A stretch of DNA of 6,193 nucleotides from Gallionellales bacterium CG03_land_8_20_14_0_80_55_15 (GCA_002780675.1 PEUR01000198.1:1-6193); one strand, 5' to 3'. Shown: positions 1 through 5,855, counted from the first letter of the stretch. Numbers and translations: made by a program. The notes: a model not told the origin generated them from the sequence alone.

Positions 1-7
1 ACTATCT

Positions 8-101
8 TGGCGGAGAAGGAGGGATTCGAACCCTCGATACAAGTTTAAGCTCGTATGCGCCCTTAGCAGGGGCGTGCCTTCGACCTCTCGGCCACCTCTC
101 C
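8..101 (-). tRNA. tRNA-Ser(GCU), class II, CCA encoded
   Basis: Read on the minus strand, this folds as a complete class II serine tRNA that decodes AGC/AGU. The 5' strand GGAGAGG (101-95) pairs with CTTCTCC (18-12), with one G-U wobble. The anticodon stem CGCCC/GGGCG encloses the loop CTGCTAA, giving anticodon GCU (plus-strand bases 65-67). The long variable arm has a six-pair stem (TACGAG with CTTGTA), as expected for serine tRNAs. The T arm is GAGGG, loop TTCGAAT, CCCTC. The discriminator is G (base 11, C on the plus strand), the usual identity base for seryl-tRNA synthetase. CCA is encoded at 10-8. It lies 56 bp beyond the lysC stop codon, in the same orientation but with its own promoter. 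The terminator would be outside the window. Confidence 0.98.
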
Positions 102-113
102 GAAGAGGTGCGC

Positions 114-142
114 ATCATAAAGAGAACCCCTCTAGCTGTCAA
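114..142 (-). promoter_or_regulatory. sigma70 promoter of tRNA-Ser(GCU)
   Basis: On the minus strand a perfect -35 TTGACA (142-137) is followed by exactly 17 bp and a -10 TATGAT (119-114), which matches the consensus at 5 of 6 positions. The next bases, GCGCACC, form a GC-rich discriminator, a hallmark of stringently controlled stable-RNA promoters. The start point would be near 109-107, leaving a leader of only about 6-8 nt before the mature tRNA 5' end at 101. Position, spacing and strand all fit a dedicated tRNA promoter lying between lysC and the tRNA. Confidence 0.85.
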
Positions 143-163
143 ACTATTTATGATTATTTATGC
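143..163 (-). promoter_or_regulatory. Candidate UP element upstream of the tRNA-Ser promoter
   Basis: The 21 bp just upstream of the -35 are 17/21 A+T and contain two in-phase copies of CATAAATA ten bases apart. This placement and composition match UP elements, which bind the C-terminal domain of the RNA polymerase alpha subunit at strong stable-RNA promoters. The tract overlaps the lysC stop codon and last sense codon, so part of its composition could instead reflect coding constraint. The role is inferred. Confidence 0.45.
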
Positions 164-1390
164 ATCTTCCTGATCCAGATCGAACGCCTTGTGCAATACG
201 CGCACGGCGAGTTCCAGATATTTCTCGTCTATTACCACGGAAATCTTTATTTCCGAGGTGGAAATCATTTGAATATTGATACCCTCTTCCGACAGCGTAC
301 GGAACATCTTGCTGGCGATGCCTACATGAGAGCGCATACCCACACCCACCACAGAGACTTTCGCGGCTTTGCTGTCGCCGACCACTTCACGCGCGCCAAT
401 ATGCGGCGCAACCTGCTTGTTGAGGATATCCATCGTCTTGGTGAATTCATTACGATGCACAGTGAAGGAGAAATCTGTCGTACCGTCCACACCAACGTTC
501 TGGATAATCATGTCCACATCTATATTGGCATCCGAGACTGGCCCCAATATTTGATAAGCGATGCCCGGCTTGTCCGGCACACCCAGTACATTAACTCTTG
601 CTTCATCGCGGTTGAATGCGATCCCTGAAATAATGGCTTGTTCCATTTTGTCTTTATCCTCAAAAGTAATCAGCGTGCCTTCGCCCTCTTCTTCAAAACT
701 GGACAGCACGCGCAGCTTGACCTTGTATTTTCCGGCGAACTCCACAGAACGAATTTGCAGAACCTTGGATCCCAGGCTGGCCATTTCCAGCATTTCCTCA
801 AAGGTAATGCTCTTCAAACGACGCGCCTCGGGAACCATGCGCGGATCGGTCGTATAAACGCCGTCCACATCGGTATAAATCTGGCATTCGTCCGCACCTA
901 GCGCCGCAGCAATTGCCACACCCGTGGTATCAGAACCGCCGCGTCCCAACGTGGTGATATTGCCGTCTTTATCCGCGCCCTGAAAGCCCGCCACCACGAC
1001 CACATAGTCATTGACCAGATCGGCACGAATATTATGTTCATCTATACTGAGAATGCGCGCCTTGGTATGCGCGTCATCGGTCAATATCCTGACCTGAGCA
1101 CCGGTATAACTCTTGGCTTTCAGTCCCAATTCCTTGAGCGCCATCGTCAACAAACCGATAGTGACCTGTTCGCCTGTAGAAACAATCACGTCCAGTTCTC
1201 GCGGATCAGGCTCAGCCTGAATTTCTTTTGCCAACCCAATCAGACGGTTGGTTTCACCGCTCATTGCCGATAGCACCACCACGATTTGATGGCCTTTTTC
1301 CTTGAACCTGGCCACCCGTCGCGCCACATTTTTAATGCGTTCCGTGCTGCCAACCGATGTACCACCATACTTTTGTACTATTAGAGCCAC
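158..1390 (-). CDS. lysC: Aspartokinase (aspartate kinase)
   Basis: Cytoplasmic enzyme (EC 2.7.2.4) that phosphorylates L-aspartate with ATP, the first committed step toward lysine, threonine, methionine and diaminopimelate. The 410 residues match the usual length of single-function aspartokinases. The N-terminal kinase domain (about 1-230) shows KYGGTSVGS at 7-15, STGEQ at 71-75, GRGGSDTT at 149-156 and TDVDGVYTTDPR at 173-184. Two C-terminal ACT domains follow (about 265-335 and 345-410), the effector-binding module; in this family the usual effectors are lysine and threonine. The start is GTG, chosen because MALIVQKYGGTSVG is the canonical family N-terminus; its Shine-Dalgarno is weak (GGAT). 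It is divergent from recJ and followed by tRNA-Ser. There is no fusion to homoserine dehydrogenase. Met249, just before the first ACT domain, may be an internal start. Confidence 0.97.
   Translation of the reverse strand: MALIVQKYGGTSVGSTERIKNVARRVARFKEKGHQIVVVLSAMSGETNRLIGLAKEIQAEPDPRELDVIVSTGEQVTIGLLTMALKELGLKAKSYTGAQVRILTDDAHTKARILSIDEHNIRADLVNDYVVVVAGFQGADKDGNITTLGRGGSDTTGVAIAAALGADECQIYTDVDGVYTTDPRMVPEARRLKSITFEEMLEMASLGSKVLQIRSVEFAGKYKVKLRVLSSFEEEGEGTLITFEDKDKMEQAIISGIAFNRDEARVNVLGVPDKPGIAYQILGPVSDANIDVDMIIQNVGVDGTTDFSFTVHRNEFTKTMDILNKQVAPHIGAREVVGDSKAAKVSVVGVGMRSHVGIASKMFRTLSEEGINIQMISTSEIKISVVIDEKYLELAVRVLHKAFDLDQEDA
644..660 (-). promoter_or_regulatory. Possible internal translation start for a LysC regulatory (beta) subunit
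   Basis: Within lysC, on the minus strand, a purine-rich GAGGA (660-656) lies 10 nt before an in-frame ATG (646-644), which is Met249. Translation from here would give a 162-residue product beginning MEQAIISGIAF and consisting of the two ACT domains. Aspartokinases of Bacillus subtilis and Corynebacterium glutamicum are alpha2beta2, with the beta subunit made from an internal in-frame start at about this place. Use of the start in this organism is inference. The spacing is slightly long, and Met-Glu at this point is common in homologues. Confidence 0.4.
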
Positions 1391-1423
1391 GATTTATCTA
1401 TCCAACTTAAAGTTAAGGGCAGA

Positions 1424-1429
1424 ATTCTA
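1424..1429 (-). promoter_or_regulatory. Candidate -10 box for lysC
   Basis: TAGAAT on the minus strand matches the sigma70 -10 at 5 of 6 positions. It lies 33 bp upstream of the GTG start and would give a leader of about 27 nt. No good -35 is visible at 16-18 bp; that stretch contains a run of eight T residues on the minus strand (plus 1442-1449). The putative leader includes an 11-bp palindrome, AACTTAAAGTT on the plus strand at 1404-1414, of unknown meaning. Confidence 0.3.
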
Positions 1430-1482
1430 GCGCACCTGATTAAAAAAAACGAGAAAGATCGGCACCTCGAGCCACTCCCTGA

Positions 1483-1508
1483 TTTACAAACAATTCGAGT
1501 GTTAAACT
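1483..1508 (+). promoter_or_regulatory. Candidate extended -10 promoter of recJ
   Basis: TGT followed by TAAACT (1500-1508) has the TGn extension and 4 of 6 bases of the -10 hexamer. TTTACA (1483-1488) matches the -35 at 5 of 6 positions, but the 14-bp spacing is short, so the extended -10 would have to do most of the work. Transcription would start near 1515. That places an upstream in-frame GTG at 1499 outside the transcript and supports the ATG at 1541 as the recJ start. Confidence 0.3.
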
Positions 1509-1540
1509 GCGCCCACTCAAAACATCAAGACACGCATCTC

Positions 1541-3226
1541 ATGACGCAAATCTCGCTACGCGCTATTCCCGCAAACGCAATACAACAATTGCTGGATAAT
1601 GGCTATCCACCCGCCTTGGCAAGAATATTTGCGGCGCGTGGAATAACCGACACACAACAACTGGAAACGTCTTTTGACCACCTGCTATCCTTCGACAAGC
1701 TGAAGAATGCGCGAGAAATGGCCTGTCTGCTAGCCGACGCGATTGCAGCTCAAAAAAAACTACTGGTCATCGCCGACTATGATTGCGATGGTGCAACGGC
1801 TTGTGCCGTTGCCGTGCGAGGTCTGCGCGCTTTTGGCGCGCAAGTCGAGTTCATCGTGCCGAACCGGTTTGCCTATGGCTACGGTTTGACCCCCGAGATT
1901 GTGCATCTCGCCAAACGGTCTAACCCCGATATTTTGGTCACGGTAGATAACGGCATCGCCAGTCTGGAGGGCGTAGCGGAAGCCAATCGGCTGGGGATGC
2001 AAGTGCTGGTTACCGACCACCACCTGCCCGGCGATTCACTTCCCGACGCAGCCTGCATCGTCAATCCCAATCAGCCCGACTGTCCCTTCCCCAGCAAGCA
2101 TCTGGCGGGCGTGGGGGTGATGTTCTACGTGCTGCTGGCGCTGCGCGCCGAATTGCGCAGCCGTGGTCAGATGCCCGAAGCACTGGGACGCAAACTGCTT
2201 GAATTGCTGGATTTGGTCGCACTTGGCACGGTCGCCGACGTAGTCAAACTGGATCAGAATAACCGCATCCTGGTACAACAAGGCTTGCAACGCATCCGCG
2301 CGGGACGCGCCTGCTCCGGCATCAACGCACTGTTGCAAGTAGCCAAAAAAACTCCCGCCAAAGCCACCAGCATGGACATGGGGTTCGCCGTCGGGCCGCG
2401 CTTGAATGCAGCCGGACGAATAGACGATATGTCATTAGGAATCAATAACTTAATCACAGATGATGCAGCGATTGCGCTGAACATTTCCACCCAATTGGAC
2501 GCGCTTAATCACGAACGCCGCAGCATCGAAACGGACATGCAGGACACCGCGCTGGCGGTGCTCGAATCCATCAATCCGCAAGACGGCTTTAGTCTCACCT
2601 TGTTCGACCCAGGCTGGCATCAGGGCGTAATCGGCATCCTCGCATCGAGGCTTAAAGACAAATTTCATCGCCCGGTGATCGCCTTCGCCCCCTCCAACAA
2701 CGGAGAAATCAAGGGTTCGGGGCGTTCCATTCCAGGGCTGCACCTGCGCGACGCGCTGGATCTGGTCAGCAAACGTCAGCCCGCACTGATTAAAAAATTC
2801 GGCGGACATGCTGCGGCGGCGGGCTTGAGCCTGAACGAAGCGGATTTTGCTAAATTTGTCGTCGCCTTCGAGCAAGTCGCCAGCGAACTGATTTCCGCAG
2901 ACGATTTGCAGCAACGCATCGAAACCGATGGCGCACTGGAACAAGGCGGCATGACCCTTGAGATGGCGCACTTGCTGGATGAACAGGTTTGGGGGCAGGG
3001 CTTCCCTGCCCCGCAATTCGATAATGATTTTGTCGTGGAAAATCAACGTGTAGTTGGCGAAAAACATCTCAAATTGCGTCTATCCATACATGGCGCGCCC
3101 GTGGAAGCGATACTATTCGGTCATAACGAACCGCTGCCCGGACGGATCCATGCCGTGTATAGCTTGAGCGTCAACGAATACCAGGGCGCGCAGAGCCTGC
3201 AACTCATTATTCGACATTGGGAGTAA
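1541..3226 (+). CDS. recJ: Single-stranded-DNA-specific 5'-3' exonuclease RecJ
   Basis: Cytoplasmic DHH-family nuclease that degrades single-stranded DNA 5'-3' with Mg2+/Mn2+. It acts in RecF-pathway recombination, base excision repair and mismatch repair. From ATG 1541 it is 561 residues, close to E. coli RecJ (577). All core motifs are intact: DYDCDG at 79-84, VTVDNG at 133-138, the signature DHH at 159-161, LGTVADVV at 228-235, GPRLNAAGR at 285-293 and, in the DHHA1 domain, GGHAAAAG at 421-428. A C-terminal OB-type region follows. The ATG start is preferred over an in-frame GTG at 1499, because the extra 14 residues (MLNCAHSKHQDTHL) are unlike the family and the GTG overlaps a candidate promoter. 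Neither start has a recognisable Shine-Dalgarno. It is divergent from lysC; the next gene begins 95 bp downstream. Confidence 0.96.
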   Translation: MTQISLRAIPANAIQQLLDNGYPPALARIFAARGITDTQQLETSFDHLLSFDKLKNAREMACLLADAIAAQKKLLVIADYDCDGATACAVAVRGLRAFGAQVEFIVPNRFAYGYGLTPEIVHLAKRSNPDILVTVDNGIASLEGVAEANRLGMQVLVTDHHLPGDSLPDAACIVNPNQPDCPFPSKHLAGVGVMFYVLLALRAELRSRGQMPEALGRKLLELLDLVALGTVADVVKLDQNNRILVQQGLQRIRAGRACSGINALLQVAKKTPAKATSMDMGFAVGPRLNAAGRIDDMSLGINNLITDDAAIALNISTQLDALNHERRSIETDMQDTALAVLESINPQDGFSLTLFDPGWHQGVIGILASRLKDKFHRPVIAFAPSNNGEIKGSGRSIPGLHLRDALDLVSKRQPALIKKFGGHAAAAGLSLNEADFAKFVVAFEQVASELISADDLQQRIETDGALEQGGMTLEMAHLLDEQVWGQGFPAPQFDNDFVVENQRVVGEKHLKLRLSIHGAPVEAILFGHNEPLPGRIHAVYSLSVNEYQGAQSLQLIIRHWE

Positions 3227-3233
3227 AAACAGC

Positions 3234-3250
3234 GATAAGGGACACCTATC
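3234..3250 (+). terminator. Weak hairpin after recJ
   Basis: GATAAGG (3234-3240) can pair with CCTATC (3245-3250), leaving one bulged A and a GACA loop. It begins 8 bp after the recJ stop. The stem is short and is followed only by CCGTATTTG, not a real T-tract, so it may at best attenuate. Transcription from recJ into the next gene remains possible. Confidence 0.2.
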
Positions 3251-3258
3251 CCGTATTT

Positions 3259-3303
3259 GCTTACCCCTTGAACCTTGGACATTACCCCTTGCACCTTGAA
3301 CCT
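3259..3303 (+). repeat. Degenerate heptamer array between recJ and the DUF4010 gene
   Basis: Two adjacent 21-bp units (3259-3279 and 3280-3300) agree at 17 of 21 positions. Each unit resolves into three heptamers in constant phase: an xxTTACC unit followed by two CCTTGxA units. The clear heptamers are CCTTGAA (3266-3272), CCTTGGA (3273-3279), CCTTGCA (3287-3293) and CCTTGAA (3294-3300), with a partial CCT after that. The array sits in non-coding DNA just before the Shine-Dalgarno of the next gene. Short CCTTGAA/TTCAAGG-type arrays are, to my recollection, scattered between genes in various proteobacteria; their function is unknown. Confidence 0.7.
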
Positions 3304-3309
3304 GATTAA

Positions 3310-3315
3310 AGAGGA
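3310..3315 (+). promoter_or_regulatory. Shine-Dalgarno of the MgtC/DUF4010 gene
   Basis: AGAGGA ends 6 nt before the ATG at 3322. It is one of the better ribosome binding sites in the window and fixes the start of this gene immediately downstream of the heptamer array. Confidence 0.75.
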
Positions 3316-3321
3316 AACGCA

Positions 3322-4584
3322 ATGGAATTAAGCATCTTACAAAGCAATGGCATAGAAGCCTTGCCGCAATTTCTCACCAGCCTTGCCATCGGTTTGCTGA
3401 TAGGGCTTGAGCGTGAACGCAACCCGTCGGCCAAAGCGGGATTGCGCACTTTTGCGCTGGTCGCCGTGTTTGGCACGCTGTCCGCCCTGCTCTCCACGAA
3501 ACTCGGCACCCCTTGGCTGTTAATCGGCGGACTGCTTGGCGTAGCAGGAATGATTGTTGCGGCCTATTTCAACACCCCCAATCAGGAAAACGATCCCGGC
3601 ACAACCACCGTCATCGCCCTGCTGCTCAGTTATGGCCTGGGCGCGATAATCTGGTTAGGACTCGCCAAACTCGCCGTGATGCTGGCGATAGGCATTACTG
3701 CCCTGCTCTATTTAAAACCCGAATTGCGCGGATTTAGCCAAAAACTGACGCGCCACGACCTGTTGGCGGTACTGCAATTTTCCGTGCTGACTTTCATCAT
3801 CTTGCCCATCCTCCCCGACCAGAGTTACGGCCCTTACGGTGCGGTCAACCCGCACCAAGCCTGGTTAATGGTGGTTTTGATTTCCGGCATCAGCCTCGCC
3901 GGCTATGCCGCGCTGCACGCGGTGGGTACGCGTTATGGCGCGCCGTTGCTGGGGTTCTTCGGCGGGCTGGCTTCCAGCACCGCCACCACGATGATTTATG
4001 CGAAACACGGCAAAAACACTCCGCTCATGTTGAATCTCGCCGCCTCGGTGATCGTCATCGCCAGCATCGTCGTCATCGTGCGCCTGATGGCGGTCAGCGC
4101 GGTATTGGCTTATGGCACGCTGCCCGGCCTGTTCCCCGTACTGTCCGGCGGATTGATACTCGGTTTGATGGTCGTGCTGTACAACCGGCGCAAAATGCGG
4201 GACACCACCGATTTGCAGATTCCCGCCACTTCAAACCCCGCCGAATTACATTCCGCCTTGAGCTTTGGCTTGCTGTACGTCGTCGTGTTGCTGGTGACCG
4301 CATGGATGAAAGATATTGCGGGCAGCCAGGGTTTATACATGGTTGCGCTGCTGTCCGGGCTGACCGATGTAGATGCCATTACCCTGTCCAGCCTGCGCCT
4401 GTTCAAACTCGGTCAACTAACTGAGTACCAGACCGTCACTGCAATCGCTCTCGCCTTTGTCGCTAACCTCGCCTTCAAATTCGGCATGGTGTATTTCATC
4501 GGCGGGCGCGAACTGGCCAAACGCATAGTCGGCGGCTTTGCCGCCATCGCCTGCGGCATTTTGCTGGGCTGGTTTGCGCTATAA
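3322..4584 (+). CDS. MgtC/SapB-DUF4010 family multi-spanning membrane protein
   Basis: An inner-membrane protein of unknown function, 420 residues. The N-terminal part (about 15-130) resembles the MgtC/SapB transmembrane domain, with GLLIGLERER at 24-33 and the following AGLRTF at 39-44. The rest resembles DUF4010, with GGLASSTATT at 214-223 and LSGLTDVDAITLS at 344-356. About 12 hydrophobic segments can be picked out, roughly at 14-29, 41-59, 66-83, 94-111, 114-131, 147-164, 181-200, 236-260, 262-287, 311-329, 370-392 and 401-419. There is no cleavable signal peptide. MgtC itself is linked to growth in low Mg2+ and to virulence in Salmonella, but this longer two-domain group should not be assumed to share that role. 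The recJ/prfB neighbours give no functional clue. It has a good Shine-Dalgarno and ends in a TAA embedded in a TATAAT. Confidence 0.85.
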   Translation: MELSILQSNGIEALPQFLTSLAIGLLIGLERERNPSAKAGLRTFALVAVFGTLSALLSTKLGTPWLLIGGLLGVAGMIVAAYFNTPNQENDPGTTTVIALLLSYGLGAIIWLGLAKLAVMLAIGITALLYLKPELRGFSQKLTRHDLLAVLQFSVLTFIILPILPDQSYGPYGAVNPHQAWLMVVLISGISLAGYAALHAVGTRYGAPLLGFFGGLASSTATTMIYAKHGKNTPLMLNLAASVIVIASIVVIVRLMAVSAVLAYGTLPGLFPVLSGGLILGLMVVLYNRRKMRDTTDLQIPATSNPAELHSALSFGLLYVVVLLVTAWMKDIAGSQGLYMVALLSGLTDVDAITLSSLRLFKLGQLTEYQTVTAIALAFVANLAFKFGMVYFIGGRELAKRIVGGFAAIACGILLGWFAL

Positions 4585-4585
4585 T
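4580..4585 (+). promoter_or_regulatory. Candidate -10 box (TATAAT) for prfB
   Basis: A perfect TATAAT overlaps the stop codon of the DUF4010 gene, 52 bp before the prfB ATG. It is followed by a GC-rich discriminator (CGCGCCCG), as is common at growth-rate-controlled promoters. The -35 is poor: TTTTGC at 4559-4564 with 15-bp spacing is the best I can find. A prfB transcript of its own would start near 4591-4593. Confidence 0.45.
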
Positions 4586-4637
4586 CGCGCCCGTTTCAGC
4601 GTGCAATCAAACACCCCGCCTAGCTCAGGAAAAAATC

Positions 4638-5742
4638 ATGGAAGTCGAACAAATCAATTCAATCAACAATCAACTGCAAGACCTGGCACTGCGCAGCGCC
4701 GAATTACGGAGGTATCTTTGACTACGATACCAAGCAGGAACGCCTGACCGAAGTCAGCGAACTCGCCGAAGACCCCACCATCTGGAACGATGCCAAGCGC
4801 GCGCAGGAACTGGGGCGCGAACGCAAGATGCTGGAAAATGTGGTACTGGGTCTTTCCAAAATTCAGCAAGACCTGAATGACGCGACAGAACTGTTTGAAA
4901 TGGCGCAGGCGGAGGGGGATGACGAGACACTGAACAGCACGGCTACCGACATTCAGGACATCGAGCAGCGCGTCGCCAAACTGGAATTCATGCGCATGTT
5001 CTCCCACCCGATGGACCCGAACAACTGTTTCATAGACATTCAGTCGGGTTCCGGCGGCACCGAGGCGCAGGACTGGGCTTCCATGCTGCTGCGCATGTAT
5101 CTGCGCTACTGCGAGCGCAAGGGGTTTCAGGTGGAAATTCTGGAGCAATCCGACGGCGAAGTCGCGGGCATCAAGGGCGCATCGCTCAAGGTCAGCGGCG
5201 AATATGCCTATGGCCTGCTGCGCACGGAAACCGGCGTACACAGGCTGGTGCGAAAATCACCGTTCGATTCTGGCAACCGCCGCCACACCTCGTTTTCCAG
5301 CGTGTTCGTCTATCCCGAAGTGGACGATTCCATCGAAGTGGAAATCAACCCAGCCGACCTGCGCGTAGATACCTATCGCGCATCCGGTGCGGGCGGGCAG
5401 CACATCAACAAAACCGATTCGGCGGTGCGTATTACCCACATTCCGACCAACATCGTGGTGCAATGCCAGAGCGACCGCTCGCAGCACCGCAACCGCGCCG
5501 AAGCGATGGCGATGCTGAAATCACGGCTGTATGAAGAGGAGTTGCGCAAACGCAACGAAGAAAAACAGATGCTGGAAGACGGCAAATCCGACATCGGCTG
5601 GGGGCATCAGATTCGTTCCTATGTGCTGGATCAGTCGCGCATCAAGGACCTGCGCACCAATTATGAAGTGGGCAACACCCAAGGGATGCTGGACGGCGAC
5701 CTGGACGAATTCATCTCGGCCAGTTTGAAGCAAGGAGTATAA
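4638..5742 (+). CDS. prfB: Peptide chain release factor 2 (RF2), expressed by programmed +1 frameshift
   Basis: RF2 recognises UGA and UAA in the ribosomal A site and triggers hydrolysis of peptidyl-tRNA. The start is ATG 4638, with AGGA at 4627-4630 seven nt upstream. Codons 1-27 ([13 protein letters not shown]... ending RRYL) run into TGA at 4719-4721. Reading resumes in the +1 frame at GAC 4720 and continues to TAA 5740-5742, giving 367 residues (E. coli 365). Both decoding signatures are present: SPF at 207-209, the tripeptide specific to RF2, and GGQ at 252-254, the catalytic motif whose Gln is normally methylated by PrmC. The residue matching E. coli K-12 Thr246 is Ala248, as in most bacteria. 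Usually lysS follows prfB in related genomes; here a structured gap and the convergent glgA follow instead. Annotation from the ATG at 4828 (residue 64) would lose the N-terminal domain. Confidence 0.97.
4708..4722 (+). other. RF2 autoregulatory +1 frameshift site
   Basis: GGAGG (4708-4712), TAT, CTT (4716-4718), TGA (4719-4721) and a following C (4722) reproduce the E. coli prfB site with identical 3-nt spacing between the Shine-Dalgarno-like block and the CTT slip codon. When RF2 is scarce, the ribosome pauses at UGA in the weak UGA-C context and slips from CUU to UUU, entering the RF2 frame. When RF2 is plentiful, translation ends as a 27-residue peptide. The internal Shine-Dalgarno here (GGAGGT) is closer to the anti-SD complement than E. 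coli's AGGGGG. Confidence 0.96.
5732..5737 (+). promoter_or_regulatory. Shine-Dalgarno-like AAGGAG at the 3' end of prfB with no following gene
   Basis: AAGGAG overlaps the last codons of prfB. A gene starting 5-9 nt later would begin at about 5743-5747, but no ATG, GTG or TTG lies there; instead the inverted repeat ACCAGGC begins at 5744. In related bacteria lysS commonly follows prfB, so this may be a leftover ribosome binding site. It could equally be chance, since Lys-Gln-Gly-Val codons readily produce it. Confidence 0.35.
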
Positions 5743-5743
5743 A

Positions 5744-5836
5744 ACCAGGCGACTTATTCGCTGTATTACGCCCTGTGGCAAGGGGTATTTCCCGTCAGGG
5801 GGCGTATGCCGTACCCCCCCGGGAATCCAGCCTGGT
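5744..5836. repeat. Nested inverted repeats in the prfB/glgA convergent gap (possible bidirectional terminator)
   Basis: Perfect outer arms ACCAGGC (5744-5750) and GCCTGGT (5830-5836) enclose a second pair, TACGCCC (5767-5773) with GGGCGTA (5800-5806), and a small GGG/CCC hairpin (5783-5785 with 5791-5793). An alternative pairing is GGGGTA (5782-5787) with TACCCC (5812-5817). There is a run of seven C residues at 5814-5820. Read on the minus strand, the last arm is followed by TTTTAT, so it could end glgA transcripts; on the plus strand no T-tract follows. The 113 bp at 5743-5855 contain no gene. A small non-autonomous repeat element is an alternative explanation. Confidence 0.5.
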
Positions 5837-5855
5837 CAAAGGATAACTTGCGCTT

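Noticed and set aside
121..133. AGAG/CTCT small hairpin as a lysC terminator
   Set aside because: Only four pairs, no T-tract, and it sits in the spacer of the strong tRNA promoter.
74..628. 184-codon open frame on the plus strand across the tRNA and the lysC 3' half
   Set aside because: It is antisense to a certain tRNA and to well-conserved LysC domains. Its product is rich in His and Arg and resembles no family; it mirrors lysC codon bias.
1499..1540. GTG at 1499 as the recJ start, adding 14 residues
   Set aside because: It has no Shine-Dalgarno, the added residues do not look like a RecJ N-terminus, and the codon overlaps a candidate -10 box. ATG 1541 is preferred.
2450..3067. 205-codon minus-strand open frame inside recJ
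   Set aside because: It lies wholly opposite intact RecJ motifs, including the GGHAAAAG region, and its product has no recognisable features. It is a shadow of a GC-rich gene.
3259..3303. CRISPR-like array
   Set aside because: The units are only 7 or 21 bp with no spacers between them, so it is a tandem array rather than repeats separated by unique spacers.
4663..5241. 192-codon minus-strand open frame opposite prfB
   Set aside because: It spans the prfB frameshift site and conserved RF2 sequence, and has no independent support.
4828..5742. prfB annotated from the ATG at 4828 (304 residues)
   Set aside because: The upstream +1 frame codes for clear RF2 sequence back to the frameshift site, and the 27 zero-frame codons before it match the RF2 N-terminus.
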